Assembly (NCBI RefSeq): GCF_011617705.1 | Contig: NZ_CP050154.1 | Span: 2,542,001-2,606,000 of the forward strand | DNA length: 64,000 bases | Reading direction: 5' to 3' | Origin: Brevibacterium limosum | Lineage (GTDB): Bacteria > Actinomycetota > Actinomycetes > Actinomycetales > Brevibacteriaceae | In this document: piece by piece, positions 44,033-53,046 of the stretch | How the letters are laid out: each line of letters starts with the position of its first letter | How positions within the stretch are numbered: the stretch's first letter is position 1 | Program-made: the position numbers and the translations under genes | Notes under the pieces: model-generated | The model's input: only the letters and a program-made list of their open reading frames with translations | Databases searched by the model: none | What the model was told of the DNA's origin: nothing

Positions 44033-44038
44033 TATGCT
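44033..44038 (+). promoter_or_regulatory. -10 box of a probable leaderless promoter (GNAT/acyl-CoA ligase gene)
   Basis: TATGCT lies 6 bases before the ATG at 44045, with no real ribosome-binding site between them. Confidence 0.4.
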
Positions 44039-44044
44039 GGAACC

Positions 44045-46717
44045 ATGGAAGACTATCCTGCCGGGTGGGAAGCCGATGTCGTCCTCCGCGACGGCGGCAC
44101 CGCCCATCTGCGTCCGATCACCCCTGACGATGCCGCTGCCCTGGCCCGCATGCACGAAGCCCAGTCACCGGAGTCCGTCTATCTGCGCTTCTTCGCTCCG
44201 CTGCCCCGGCTGCCGCAGCGCGACCTCGATCGTTTCGTCAACGTCGACCACCGGGACCGGGTGGCACTGATCATGCTCATCGGCGATGACATCATCGGCG
44301 TCGGTCGCTTCGATCGGATCAGTGACACCGACGCCGAGGTGGCCTTCAACATCGCCGATGCCCACCAGGGCCGCGGGGTCGGCTCGATCCTTCTCGAACA
44401 CTTGGCCGCGGCCGCGCGCGAATCAGGGATCCAGCGCTTCACCGCCGAGGTGCTGCCCCAGAACCGTTCGATGCTGCAGGTCTTCCAAGCCGCCGGCTAT
44501 GAGGTCTCCCGCGGATTCGACGACGGCGTCGTGGCCGTGAACTTCGACATCGATCCCACGGCACGGTCGATCGAAGTCCAGGCCTCTCGGGAGCACAGGG
44601 CCGAGGCCCTGAGCGTGCGCACGGTTCTCCATCCTGCCTCGGTGGCGGTGATCGGCGCCAGCCGCAAACGCAACTCCACCGGCCATCTGCTCATCCGCAA
44701 CATCACGGCCGCGAAGTTCGCCGGCGACCTGTGGGTCGTCCACCCAGAAGCCGATCAGATCGCCGGAGTCCAGGCGTATCCGAGCCTCGACGACCTGCCG
44801 GGCAAAGCCGACCTCGCCGTCATCGCCGTGCCGGCCGAGTCCGTCACCGAGGTGGTCAAGGACTGTGCCGTGCACGGGGTCAAGGCCGTACTCGTCATCT
44901 CCTCCGGGTTCGCCGAGACCGGCCCCGAAGGCGCCGAACTCCAGCGCCGCATGGTCGCGACCTCCCGCGCCTACGGAATGCGCGTGGTCGGACCGAACTC
45001 CTTCGGTCTGGTCAACGAGGCCGCCGACATCTCGCTCAACGCCTCCTTGGCCCCGTTCCTGCCCGCTTCGGGAACGCTCGGACTGTTCAGCCAGTCCGGG
45101 GCGCTGGGCACCGCCCTGCTTGCAGCGGCGAAGAATCGCGGACTGGGCGTTTCCACGTTCGTCTCCGCCGGCAACCGAGCCGACCTCTCCGGCAACGACC
45201 TCCTCCAGTACTGGGAGGAGGATCCGGCCACGCAGACCGTCGGCCTCTATCTAGAGTCCATCGGCAACCCGCGCAAGTTCTCGCGCATCGCCCGCCGTGT
45301 CTCTCGCGTCAAGCCCGTCGTCGTCATCAAATCCGACCTCACGGGCCGGGAGCTGCCGCCGGGGCACATCGTGCGCACCTCATCACTGGCTCCGAACACC
45401 CTCGACCAGGTGCTCGAGCAGGCGGGAGTGATCCGCGCGGAGACCATCCACCAGCTCTTCGACCTCGCCCAGGTGTTCTCCACGCAGAAGCTGCCCGCGG
45501 GCCGGCGAGTCGGAGTCATCGGCAACTCCGCGGCGATGAGCACCCTGATCATGCAGCGCGCACGCTCCGAGGGTCTCCGCGTCGACACCGACCCCGTGTC
45601 CCTGCATCCCGAGGTCGATGCGGAGACCTTCCGGACCGAACTCGATGCGATGTACGAACGTGACGACGTCGATTCGGTCATCGTCACCTTCACTCCTTCG
45701 ACCGGTGCGGAAGAGACCGAGATCGCCGGACTGCTGTCCGAATCCGCGGCACGCTCCGGAAAGACCACGGTCGCCTGCTTCCTCGGCATCCACGGTGTCC
45801 AAGACGAGCTGACCTCGTTCCTCACCGATTCGGACGGCGACCGGGTCTCCCACACCGTCCCCAGCTACATCGGTCCCGAAGACGCCGTATGGGCTCTGGC
45901 CCGGGCCACGGACTACGCCCGCTGGAGGGCGGCCGATCATGGTCGCTACACCGAACTCGACGATATCGACGACAAGCAGGTGCGGGCGATCATCGACTCC
46001 GCCCTGGAAGGTGCGCAGCCGGGCGCGCCCGTCCGGCTCGAACGCGATGACACCCGGGACCTGCTCAGCGCCTACGGCATCGAGGTGCTTCCCTATATTG
46101 CTGCCTCCTCGGTGGAGGAAGGCATCGCTGCGGCCGAGAAGATCGGCTATCCCGTCGCACTCAAGGCCGTGACGAAGGTTCTGCGGCACCGGATGGAGCT
46201 CGGCGGTGTGAGACTGAATATCGATACTCCCGAGGAGCTGGTCGAGGACTTCACCGCAGTCCAGGAGACCATCCGGCAGCTGGCCGGTGAGGAGGAGCCG
46301 CTCGTCGACGTCCAGGCCATGGCCCCGCACGGTGTGCCCTGCGTCCTCCGCGCCGGAGAGGACCCGCTGCTCGGTCCGCTGCTGGCGTTCTCACTGGCGG
46401 GAGACACGACTGAGCTGCTCGGCGATGTCGCTCATCGGGTCGCCCCGATCACCGACAAGGAGGCCGGGGACATGATCCGGTCGATCAAGGCCTCGCCCAG
46501 ACTGTTCGGCTATCGCGGTCTGCCGCCGATGAACATCGAACCGCTGCGCAATGTGCTGGAGAGGCTCGCGGTGCTGGTGGAGAATCATCCGCAGATCCTC
46601 GAACTCGTCATCCATCCGATGGTCGCCACGGAGACCGACGCGCATGTGCTCAGTGCACATGTCGACCTGCTGCCCGACCCGACTCGGATCGACGGAACCC
46701 GTCGTCTGCTGAGCTGA
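44045..46717 (+). CDS. GNAT acetyltransferase fused to an acyl-CoA ligase (ADP-forming)-like module
   Basis: 890 aa. N-terminal GNAT domain (about 10-175) with the acetyl-CoA loop ADAHQGRGVGSILLEHL near 104-120; CoA-binding domain (about 195-330); ligase middle domains (about 335-640); ATP-grasp domain (about 660-885) with IGYPVALKAVTKVLRHR. This is the layout of Pat-type protein lysine acetyltransferases, which regulate acyl-CoA synthetases. At the place where active ligases have the phosphohistidine motif SHTGAL this protein reads VRTSSLA (about 442-448), so the ligase part is probably regulatory. The open frame begins at 43958 but the domain starts at MEDYPAGWEAD. Divergent from DUF5998. 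Confidence 0.85.
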   Translation: MEDYPAGWEADVVLRDGGTAHLRPITPDDAAALARMHEAQSPESVYLRFFAPLPRLPQRDLDRFVNVDHRDRVALIMLIGDDIIGVGRFDRISDTDAEVAFNIADAHQGRGVGSILLEHLAAAARESGIQRFTAEVLPQNRSMLQVFQAAGYEVSRGFDDGVVAVNFDIDPTARSIEVQASREHRAEALSVRTVLHPASVAVIGASRKRNSTGHLLIRNITAAKFAGDLWVVHPEADQIAGVQAYPSLDDLPGKADLAVIAVPAESVTEVVKDCAVHGVKAVLVISSGFAETGPEGAELQRRMVATSRAYGMRVVGPNSFGLVNEAADISLNASLAPFLPASGTLGLFSQSGALGTALLAAAKNRGLGVSTFVSAGNRADLSGNDLLQYWEEDPATQTVGLYLESIGNPRKFSRIARRVSRVKPVVVIKSDLTGRELPPGHIVRTSSLAPNTLDQVLEQAGVIRAETIHQLFDLAQVFSTQKLPAGRRVGVIGNSAAMSTLIMQRARSEGLRVDTDPVSLHPEVDAETFRTELDAMYERDDVDSVIVTFTPSTGAEETEIAGLLSESAARSGKTTVACFLGIHGVQDELTSFLTDSDGDRVSHTVPSYIGPEDAVWALARATDYARWRAADHGRYTELDDIDDKQVRAIIDSALEGAQPGAPVRLERDDTRDLLSAYGIEVLPYIAASSVEEGIAAAEKIGYPVALKAVTKVLRHRMELGGVRLNIDTPEELVEDFTAVQETIRQLAGEEEPLVDVQAMAPHGVPCVLRAGEDPLLGPLLAFSLAGDTTELLGDVAHRVAPITDKEAGDMIRSIKASPRLFGYRGLPPMNIEPLRNVLERLAVLVENHPQILELVIHPMVATETDAHVLSAHVDLLPDPTRIDGTRRLLS

Positions 46718-46796
46718 GACCATTCGAGAAGAGACCCGCTGAGCTGAAAGGAGAATCCACACCCGCCGCAGGCTGTCTTCGAATTTCAACGACCGA

Positions 46797-46886
46797 GCGC
46801 CAGATTGGCGCGTCCTATACCAATTCGCAGACTTGACGGGTAGTGTCTGTATCCGTTCACCACGAAATGTTATGAATTCGTGTTTT
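46797..46886 (+). terminator. Candidate terminator region behind the GNAT/ligase gene
   Basis: GCGCCA (46797-46802) pairs with TGGCGC (46806-46811). Further on CACGAA (46861-46866) pairs with TTCGTG (46877-46882) and is followed directly by TTTT (46883-46886), the better terminator-like signal. TTGACG lies near 46833 and may belong to the tetR promoter instead. Confidence 0.4.
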
Positions 46887-46893
46887 AGTGAGT

Positions 46894-46933
46894 GGCCGCT
46901 CCGGCGGCCGCTGTCTGTGGCCAGTCACTGGCC
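46894..46933. promoter_or_regulatory. Palindromes in front of the TetR gene, possible operator
   Basis: GGCCGC (46894-46899) pairs with GCGGCC (46904-46909), and GGCCAGT-C-ACTGGCC at 46919-46933 is a perfect 15-bp palindrome with one central base. Both lie 60-100 bases before the tetR ATG, a normal place for autoregulation. Confidence 0.35.
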
Positions 46934-46993
46934 ATCCACCGTCCCAGGCGTCCGCGCTCCGCGGGTGTCCCATGAGAGCGAGGCCTCACAGTC

Positions 46994-47548
46994 ATGATTT
47001 CGCGCAGAGACGTCGTCACCGACTCCGCGATCGCCGTAGTCGCCGAACAAGGAGTCCGCGGACTCACCCACCGGGCAGTCGACGCGCTGGCCGAACTGCC
47101 GGTGGGGTCGACTTCGAATGTCTACCGCACCCGCGATGCCCTGATCACCGGAATCATGGAGCGCATCGGAGAATTGAACTCCCAGCAGCTCGAGCGCCTG
47201 CCGGAGCTCATGCGTACTCCGGGCGCCGATCCCATCGAAGTCGCCGTCGACTTCTGCATGAACTGGCTGACCACCGACCGCAACCGGTTCTACACGATGA
47301 TGATGCTCAGCCTGGATCCGGCGCTGCCGCCCGAGGCCGTGATCGCCAAGGAGAAGAACCTCCGGGCGATCAAGGACTTCATCATGCGCTTCGCCGGCAT
47401 CGACGCGGAGTACGCGCAGCGGGTCAACAGCTCTGTCGCCGGCATGATGTTCAGCGAACTCGTCGCTGGCACGGCGGATCGTTCGCGTGTCGAGGCCTAC
47501 CTCAAGGAGTTCTTCCAGTGGCTGCGCGGCAGCCGCGAAAGCGCCTGA
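46994..47548 (+). CDS. TetR-family transcription regulator
   Basis: 184 aa. The N-terminal helix-turn-helix (about 5-50) reads VVTDSAIAVVAEQGVRGLTHRAVDALA and then GSTSNVYRTRDALI, typical of TetR. The C-terminal ligand domain (about 55-184) shows no clear hint of ligand. Its target may be itself or the genes on either side; no enzyme or exporter gene is coupled to it. Two palindromes lie upstream. GAGGC precedes the ATG weakly. Confidence 0.85.
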   Translation: MISRRDVVTDSAIAVVAEQGVRGLTHRAVDALAELPVGSTSNVYRTRDALITGIMERIGELNSQQLERLPELMRTPGADPIEVAVDFCMNWLTTDRNRFYTMMMLSLDPALPPEAVIAKEKNLRAIKDFIMRFAGIDAEYAQRVNSSVAGMMFSELVAGTADRSRVEAYLKEFFQWLRGSRESA

Positions 47549-47606
47549 GCTCCGACACGGACCCTCCGGAAACGCCCGATTGAGCAGGAGTTCGCAAATC
47601 GAACGC

Positions 47607-47612
47607 TAGAAT
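47607..47612 (+). promoter_or_regulatory. Candidate -10 box of the topoisomerase A gene
   Basis: TAGAAT at 47607-47612 would start a transcript near 47619 and leave a leader of about 77 bases before the ATG at 47696. The leader includes the palindrome GTTCGAATCGAAC (47660-47672), which could form a small stem or bind a regulator. Confidence 0.35.
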
Positions 47613-47695
47613 CGACGGGTGCCCTCCCCCGCTGAGGTCAGGCTTCGGCGCGGGCGGGTGTTCGAATCGAACAGTTCGTGCGTCAAAGGAGTTCC

Positions 47696-50434
47696 ATGCC
47701 CGAAGGCAGAGTCATCGAAGTCGACGTCTCATCAGAGATGGAGAGTTCGTTCCTCGAATATGCGGTCTCGGTCATCCACTCCCGCGCCCTGCCCGATGCC
47801 AGGGACGGTCTCAAGCCCGTCCAGCGTCGCATCGTCTACCAGATGGGCGATATGGGTCTGCGCCCTGAGCGCGGTCATGTGAAGTCCTCTCGCATCGTCG
47901 GTGATGTCATGGGCAAGCTCCACCCGCACGGCGACACCGCGATCTACGACGCCCTCGTCCGCCTCAGCCAGGGTTTCATCATGCGTGTGCCGCTCGTCGA
48001 CGGCCACGGCAACTTCGGCTCCCTCGATGACGGGCCTGCGGCCCCTCGCTACACAGAGGCGCGCCTGACCACGGCGTCTATGCAGATGATCGCGGGTCTC
48101 GACGAAGACGTCGTCGACTTCGTACCGAACTACGACAACACGCTCACCCAGCCCGAGGTCCTGCCCAGCGCCTTCCCGAACCTGCTCATCAACGGCACCT
48201 CGGGCATCGCAGTCGGAATGGCCACGAACATGGCTCCGCACAATCCCGGCGAAGTCATCGCCGCCTGTGCCCACCTCATCCGCAACCCGGAAGCCGGGCT
48301 CTCGGAGCTCATGCGCTACATCCCCGGCCCGGATCTGCCCACCGGCGGGCGGATCATCGGCCTCGACGGTGTGCGTGAGGCCTATGAGACCGGTCGCGGC
48401 ACGTTCCGCACCCGGGCCACGGTGTCCTTCGAGAACATCAGTGCCCGCCGCAAGGGCATCGTCGTCACCGAACTGCCCTACCTCGTGGGACCGGAGAAGG
48501 TCGTGTCGAAGGTCAAGGACGCCGTCGGGGCGAAGAAGCTCACGGGAATCGCCTCGATCGACGACTACTCGGATCGCAAGAACGGCATGCGTCTGGTCAT
48601 CGGAATCAAGAACGGCTTCAATCCCGAGGCCGTCCTCGCCGAGCTCTACCGCCAGACACCGCTCGAGGAATCGTTCAGCATCAACAATGTCTGCCTCGTC
48701 GACGGGCAGCCGCGGACCCTGGGACTGCGCGAGCTCCTCACCGTCTACCTGTCCCACCGCATCGACGTGGTGCGCAGGCGCACGGTCTTCCAGCTGCGCA
48801 AGGCCAAGGACCGGCTCCACCTCGTCGAAGGTCTGCTCATTGCGATCCTCGACATCGATGAGGTCATCCAGCTCATCCGCTCCTCGGATGATGCGGCCAC
48901 GGCGCGTACCCGCCTCATGGATGTCTTCGAGCTCTCCGAGCTGCAGGCGACGTACATCCTCGATCTGCAGCTGCGTCGGCTCACGAAGTTCTCCCGTCTC
49001 GAACTCGAGGCCGAACGTGACGAGCTGAAGAAGACGATCGAGTACCTCGAATCGCTGCTGGCCGATGAGGCGAAGCTGCGTGAGCTCGTCGCCGCCGAGC
49101 TCGAGGCCACCGCCGAGATCATCGGCACACCGCGGCGCACGGTCCTCATCGAAGGGTCGATGAAGGAGCTGACGGCCAAGGGCAAGAAGGCTCCGGCGAA
49201 CCTCAAGATCGCTGATTCCCCCTGTCGGGTGCTGCTGTCGACCTCCGGACGCATCGCACGCACCTCGGACGCCGCTCCCCTGGCACGCGCGGGCCGACGC
49301 TCCAGCCATGATGCGCTGGTCTCGGAGGTCGTCACCACGACTCAGGGCAAGGTCGGCGCCATCACCACCACCGGCCGCCTGCACATGGTCGATGTCGTCG
49401 ACCTGCCGGCCCTGCCCCCGGCAGCGGCACGGCCCAATGTCGCCGGTGGGGTGAAGATCGCCGAATATGCGGCCCTGGAGAAGAACGAGAAGATCATCGG
49501 TCTGGTCGACCTCGACCGCGAGTTCGTCCTCGGCACCGCCGAAGGCGTCGTCAAACGGGTGTCGGTGTCCGGTCGTCCGAACAAGAACGAATGGGAAGCC
49601 ATCACTCTCAAGGGCAAGGACTCCGTCGTCGGGGTCGCCCAGCCCGAGGACATCGACGATTCCCTCTCCGTGTTCGTGACCTCGAACGCCCAGCTGCTCG
49701 CCTTCGACGCCTCCGGCCTGCGTGCGCAGGGCTGGAACGCCTCCGGTGTGGCCGGAATCAAGGTTGCCGCCGACGCGAAGGTGATCTTCTTCGGAATGAC
49801 CCCGAAGGCGGCGAAGACCGACGAGGACGGTGCCGCGGATGCCGAGCTCGGCAGCTTCGCTGTTGTCACCGTCGCCAGCGGTGAGAACTTCTACGGTGCC
49901 CCGTCGTCGTCGATCAAGGTCAGCGAATTCTCCGAGTTCCCGACCAAGGGTCGGGCCACCTCGGGCGTGCGTGCCCACAAGTTCCTCAAGGGCGAGACCG
50001 AACTGTCGCTGGCCTGGGTCGGCGACTCTCCGCAGGCCGCCGCCTCTGCCGGCGGTGCCCGCACGCTGCCGGCCGAACTGTCCCGCCGCGACGGGACGGG
50101 GTCGCCGCTGGAGTCGAAGATCGATGTCATCGGCACCCTGCCCCGCCTCGGCGGCGCCGAATCCGTCGATCATACCCGGACGGCCGACGATGCTGCCTCA
50201 ACCGGCGCCGAGGCGACCGCGGGGGCCGCGTCCGATGCGAAGACGGCGACGCCCGGCGGCAAGCGGTCCGCGGACAGGGGTCAGCAGGGTCTGGCGACGA
50301 GTTTCGATGAGCTCGAACTCGACCTCGAGGATGCCAAGGATGAGATCGCGCGGTCGAAGTTCGACACCGAAGGTGCCGTGATCGTCTCCCACGATGACGA
50401 TGACGACGAGGAGGACGACTCGGCTCTGTTCTGA
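47696..50434 (+). CDS. parC: Type II DNA topoisomerase subunit A (ParC/GyrA family)
   Basis: 912 aa. The catalytic Tyr119 (APRYTEARL) and the quinolone region HPHGDTAIYDALVRL are clear; Thr81 stands where E. coli GyrA has Ser83 and Asp85 where it has Asp87. The N-terminal breakage-reunion domain covers about 20-490, and a six-bladed beta-pinwheel follows (about 500-790). The last 110 residues are a low-complexity acidic tail ending DDDDDEEDDSALF. No gyrB is adjacent and the location is not near dnaA, so I favour a topoisomerase IV-type second A subunit; it could also be annotated gyrA. AAGGAG lies 4 bases before the ATG. Confidence 0.85.
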   Translation: MPEGRVIEVDVSSEMESSFLEYAVSVIHSRALPDARDGLKPVQRRIVYQMGDMGLRPERGHVKSSRIVGDVMGKLHPHGDTAIYDALVRLSQGFIMRVPLVDGHGNFGSLDDGPAAPRYTEARLTTASMQMIAGLDEDVVDFVPNYDNTLTQPEVLPSAFPNLLINGTSGIAVGMATNMAPHNPGEVIAACAHLIRNPEAGLSELMRYIPGPDLPTGGRIIGLDGVREAYETGRGTFRTRATVSFENISARRKGIVVTELPYLVGPEKVVSKVKDAVGAKKLTGIASIDDYSDRKNGMRLVIGIKNGFNPEAVLAELYRQTPLEESFSINNVCLVDGQPRTLGLRELLTVYLSHRIDVVRRRTVFQLRKAKDRLHLVEGLLIAILDIDEVIQLIRSSDDAATARTRLMDVFELSELQATYILDLQLRRLTKFSRLELEAERDELKKTIEYLESLLADEAKLRELVAAELEATAEIIGTPRRTVLIEGSMKELTAKGKKAPANLKIADSPCRVLLSTSGRIARTSDAAPLARAGRRSSHDALVSEVVTTTQGKVGAITTTGRLHMVDVVDLPALPPAAARPNVAGGVKIAEYAALEKNEKIIGLVDLDREFVLGTAEGVVKRVSVSGRPNKNEWEAITLKGKDSVVGVAQPEDIDDSLSVFVTSNAQLLAFDASGLRAQGWNASGVAGIKVAADAKVIFFGMTPKAAKTDEDGAADAELGSFAVVTVASGENFYGAPSSSIKVSEFSEFPTKGRATSGVRAHKFLKGETELSLAWVGDSPQAAASAGGARTLPAELSRRDGTGSPLESKIDVIGTLPRLGGAESVDHTRTADDAASTGAEATAGAASDAKTATPGGKRSADRGQQGLATSFDELELDLEDAKDEIARSKFDTEGAVIVSHDDDDDEEDDSALF

Positions 50435-50478
50435 TTTCTGAGTCTGACTCCGTCTCTGACGTCGAGTGCGACCGCCGG

Positions 50479-50500
50479 GCCCAGCACCTCGGTGCTGGGC
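50479..50500. terminator. Hairpin between topoisomerase A and cyclase genes
   Basis: GCCCAGCACC (50479-50488) pairs with GGTGCTGGGC (50491-50500) with a tight loop. It lies between converging genes and probably serves both. Confidence 0.65.
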
Positions 50501-50520
50501 TCAGCCGTCAGTCGCTGATC

Positions 50521-52107
50521 TCAGGTCTCGGGTTCGTCGTCGAGGTCGAGGCGCATCTGAGCCGCGGTGCCGCGTTTCATCTCACCGATGGAGGTCTCAC
50601 CGAGTCCGTGCAGCGAAATCGAATCGCGAGGTTCGAAGACGTAGTCGTCCGAGGCCGAGAGCACTCGTGCGGTCTCCTCGTCGGTGAAGATCGTTCCGGG
50701 ATCGGCCACAGCCGTCAGCCGTGCCGCGAGGTTGACGCTGGAGCCGAAGATATCGCCGAGGCGGGAGAGCACCCGCCCCCAGACGAAGCCGACGCGAGCC
50801 TGCGGCAGGTCCTCGGCGGCGGTGACGCGCTCCATCAGCGTCATCGCGATCTCGGCTCCGGCCAGCGGTGTCGAGGCGGCGAAGAACACCTCATCGCCGA
50901 CGGTCTTGATGACCCGTCCGCCGCCGGTGGCGACGATGTTGTAGGCCATGCCCTGGAACTCCTGGACCATGTCCGCAAGCTGCCGCGGCTCCATCTTCTG
51001 TGACAGACGGGTGAAGGAGACGAGATCGATGAACCCGACGGCACGGGCCAGCGGCATCGAGGAGTCGTACCAGCCCTGCCGGTTGTCCATGGCCAATCCG
51101 TCGGAGACGTTGACGTTGAGACGGCCCATGACGTCGGCGAGGTTGCGCCGCCAGGAGTAGGTGAGCATCTTCTGCAGCGGGTCGATCATCTCTTCGACGA
51201 CGGCCAGGGCGTCCCGCCGGGCTTCCGGGTCGGTCAGCCCCTTCTCCTCGGTGAGGAACTCGACGAGGGTCTCCATCTGCCAGACGACGAGGCGGTCCGT
51301 CGTCTGGCCGATCGCCCGGGCCAGGGACAGTGCGGTGGTCTGGTCGATGAGGCCGTCGGCGACGGGTTTGGCCCAGATCCGCAGGGCATGGGCATCGCTG
51401 ACGGTGTAGGCCTTGTCCGTCGGCTTCGCCTGCGACATGCCGAGCGCCCGCCACATCTTCCGGGCCGAGACCGTGGAGATTCCGCCGAGCTTGGCGGCCT
51501 CACGCCGGTCGAGGACGCGTTTGCCGTCGAGCAGGATCTCCTCGAGGCGTTCGGCCGCGGTTCGGGTCTCATAGATCGTGTCGTCGAAGTCGGGCCCGTC
51601 GTCGTCAAGGGCGTCGTCGACGTCGTCCTCGTCGATGATCGGCAGCGCCGTGGTGCGCGGATCCTCACGCAGTCCGCTGAAGAAGTCCTCATCGACGTCG
51701 ACGCCCGGTTCCGCATCGGCGGAGTCGGCGTCCCCAGAGGCTGCGTCCGGATCCGCCGTCACCTCGTCGGCCAAATCTGCGCCGACTTCCCCGGCCTGAG
51801 GAGCGGATCCGGTCAGACCGCCCACTGGTTCTTCGTCGGTTTCGGCATCGCCGAACAGATCGTCCGCACTCGACTCGCCATCATCACCGGTGAAGGCCCC
51901 AGCGGCACGGTCGGCCGCCTCGGTGCCGGACCGAGGCTCTGCATCTGACTGAGGAACAGCGCCCGACGGTGTTTCGCTGCCCCTCGATGTTTCGTCGTCG
52001 GGCGTCTGCCCGTCTGCGGAGTCGCCTTCGGCGTCTGCCGCCTCGGGGGTGCCCGACATCTGCGGATCGACGATGTCGAATCCGGCGGTGAAGTCCGAAA
52101 CCGCCAT
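50521..52107 (-). CDS. Class III adenylate cyclase with Rv1264-type regulatory domain
   Basis: 528 aa. The first 190 residues are an acidic low-complexity region. A helical regulatory domain (about 190-340) resembles the pH-sensing autoinhibitory domain of mycobacterial Rv1264, with ERLEEILLDGKRVLDRREAA and an SWRRNLADVMGRLN end. The catalytic domain (about 350-510) keeps the metal Asp in FIDLVSFT, Lys and Asp in VIKTVGDEVFFA, and the Asp, Asn and Arg of GDIFGSSVNLAARL, so it should make cAMP. It is cytoplasmic. Its start overlaps the birA stop by one base. A Lys/Ala-rich hinge is visible between domains. Confidence 0.88.
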   Translation of the reverse strand: MAVSDFTAGFDIVDPQMSGTPEAADAEGDSADGQTPDDETSRGSETPSGAVPQSDAEPRSGTEAADRAAGAFTGDDGESSADDLFGDAETDEEPVGGLTGSAPQAGEVGADLADEVTADPDAASGDADSADAEPGVDVDEDFFSGLREDPRTTALPIIDEDDVDDALDDDGPDFDDTIYETRTAAERLEEILLDGKRVLDRREAAKLGGISTVSARKMWRALGMSQAKPTDKAYTVSDAHALRIWAKPVADGLIDQTTALSLARAIGQTTDRLVVWQMETLVEFLTEEKGLTDPEARRDALAVVEEMIDPLQKMLTYSWRRNLADVMGRLNVNVSDGLAMDNRQGWYDSSMPLARAVGFIDLVSFTRLSQKMEPRQLADMVQEFQGMAYNIVATGGGRVIKTVGDEVFFAASTPLAGAEIAMTLMERVTAAEDLPQARVGFVWGRVLSRLGDIFGSSVNLAARLTAVADPGTIFTDEETARVLSASDDYVFEPRDSISLHGLGETSIGEMKRGTAAQMRLDLDDEPET

Positions 52108-52979
52108 CAGCGATCGCTCCTCTCCGGAGCTGTCGGAGATGCGGCGGGACGCAGATGGTGGACGTCTCCGGCGCTCAGCGACACACGATCGTCGATGATC
52201 AGGTCGGCTCCGGAGTCCAGCCCCGTGGCGATGCCGACGATGTCCGAACCGTCGGGCTTCTCCACTCGGACCTTCGACCCGAGCGTCACCATATGATCAC
52301 GCACTCTCCGGGCTGTGCGGCTGTCGCGGAAATCCTCATCTCCATAGTCGACCAGCTCTCTGTAGCAGGGGATCAATGTGCTCAGAATCGAGACTAGCAA
52401 CGCTTCATGATCAATTTCTGAACCATCGACACCGGTTTCGATCGCCAGAGAGCTCGCGTCCGTCCGCGGCAGATCCGCAGGCTCCAACCGGGTGTTCAGG
52501 CCCATCCCCAACACGATCTGCGGGCCGCTGGCCAGGGGCTCGACACGCGCGAGGATTCCGCACAGCTTCTTCCCGTCGGCGGTGAGCACATCGTTGGGCC
52601 ATTTGATCGCGGCGGGCACCCCCGCCTCGGCGACGGCGGTGTGCACGGCCTCACCGGCGATGAGCGGGATCCATCCCCACTGGGAGAACCCTGCCGGGGG
52701 TGTGAGCAGAATCGACCATGTCAGGGACCGTCGGGCGGGCACCGTCCAAGTCCGCCCCAGACGGCCGTGTCCGGCGTTCTGAAAATCTGTGCCGCGGATG
52801 GTGAATTCGGCCATGGGCGCACCGCTGTCCGCGCGATCCCGGACCACCCGCGCGAGTTCGTCATTCGTCGATGTGCAGGCATCGTCCCAGATCAGAGGAG
52901 GGAGCGAGAGACCACGATCCGCAACGGTGCGGTGCACTGAGTCGACGTCGACGAGGAGAGAAGTGTGTTGGCTGTTCAC
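52107..52979 (-). CDS. birA: Biotin-acetyl-CoA-carboxylase ligase
   Basis: 290 aa, group I biotin ligase without an N-terminal helix-turn-helix. It joins biotin to the carrier lysine of biotin-dependent carboxylases. Visible: STNDEL near residue 38, the biotin/AMP loop GHGRLGRTWTVPA near 70-82, and IKWPNDVLTADGKKLCGIL near 124-142. C-terminal SH3-like cap about 230-290. GTG start with a TAGAGT box 6 bases upstream, so a leaderless transcript is likely. It is divergent from the carboxylase beta-subunit gene, which would be its likely downstream pathway. Confidence 0.93.
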   Translation of the reverse strand: MNSQHTSLLVDVDSVHRTVADRGLSLPPLIWDDACTSTNDELARVVRDRADSGAPMAEFTIRGTDFQNAGHGRLGRTWTVPARRSLTWSILLTPPAGFSQWGWIPLIAGEAVHTAVAEAGVPAAIKWPNDVLTADGKKLCGILARVEPLASGPQIVLGMGLNTRLEPADLPRTDASSLAIETGVDGSEIDHEALLVSILSTLIPCYRELVDYGDEDFRDSRTARRVRDHMVTLGSKVRVEKPDGSDIVGIATGLDSGADLIIDDRVSLSAGDVHHLRPAASPTAPERSDR

Positions 52980-52985
52980 CAGTCC

Positions 52986-52991
52986 ACTCTA
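52986..52991 (-). promoter_or_regulatory. -10 box of a probable leaderless promoter (birA)
   Basis: TAGAGT on the minus strand lies 6 bases before the GTG at 52979. Confidence 0.45.
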
Positions 52992-53034
52992 GATTCTTTT
53001 GGTGAGAGTGCACAATGAAGTCTCACGTCATCGT

Positions 53035-53040
53035 TATTGT
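53035..53040 (+). promoter_or_regulatory. -10 box of a probable leaderless promoter (acyl-CoA carboxylase)
   Basis: TATTGT lies 6 bases before the ATG at 53047; GGAG between them is too close to the ATG to be a normal ribosome-binding site. TGAGA (53003-53007) and TCTCA (53021-53025) form an inverted pair upstream that might be an operator. Confidence 0.45.
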
Positions 53041-53046
53041 GGAGAC

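Noticed and set aside
47660..47672. tRNA T-arm or SOS (LexA) box in the parC leader
   Set aside because: GTTCGAATCGAAC looks like both, but no cloverleaf can be built and the half-site spacing is wrong for the actinobacterial SOS box (GAAC-N4-GTTC).
47619..47882. Upstream reading frame starting at GTG 47619 and running into parC
   Set aside because: It overlaps parC by 187 bases in another frame and its product is Ser/Pro/Arg-rich; a true gene is unlikely although the GTG is 6 bases after a TAGAAT box.
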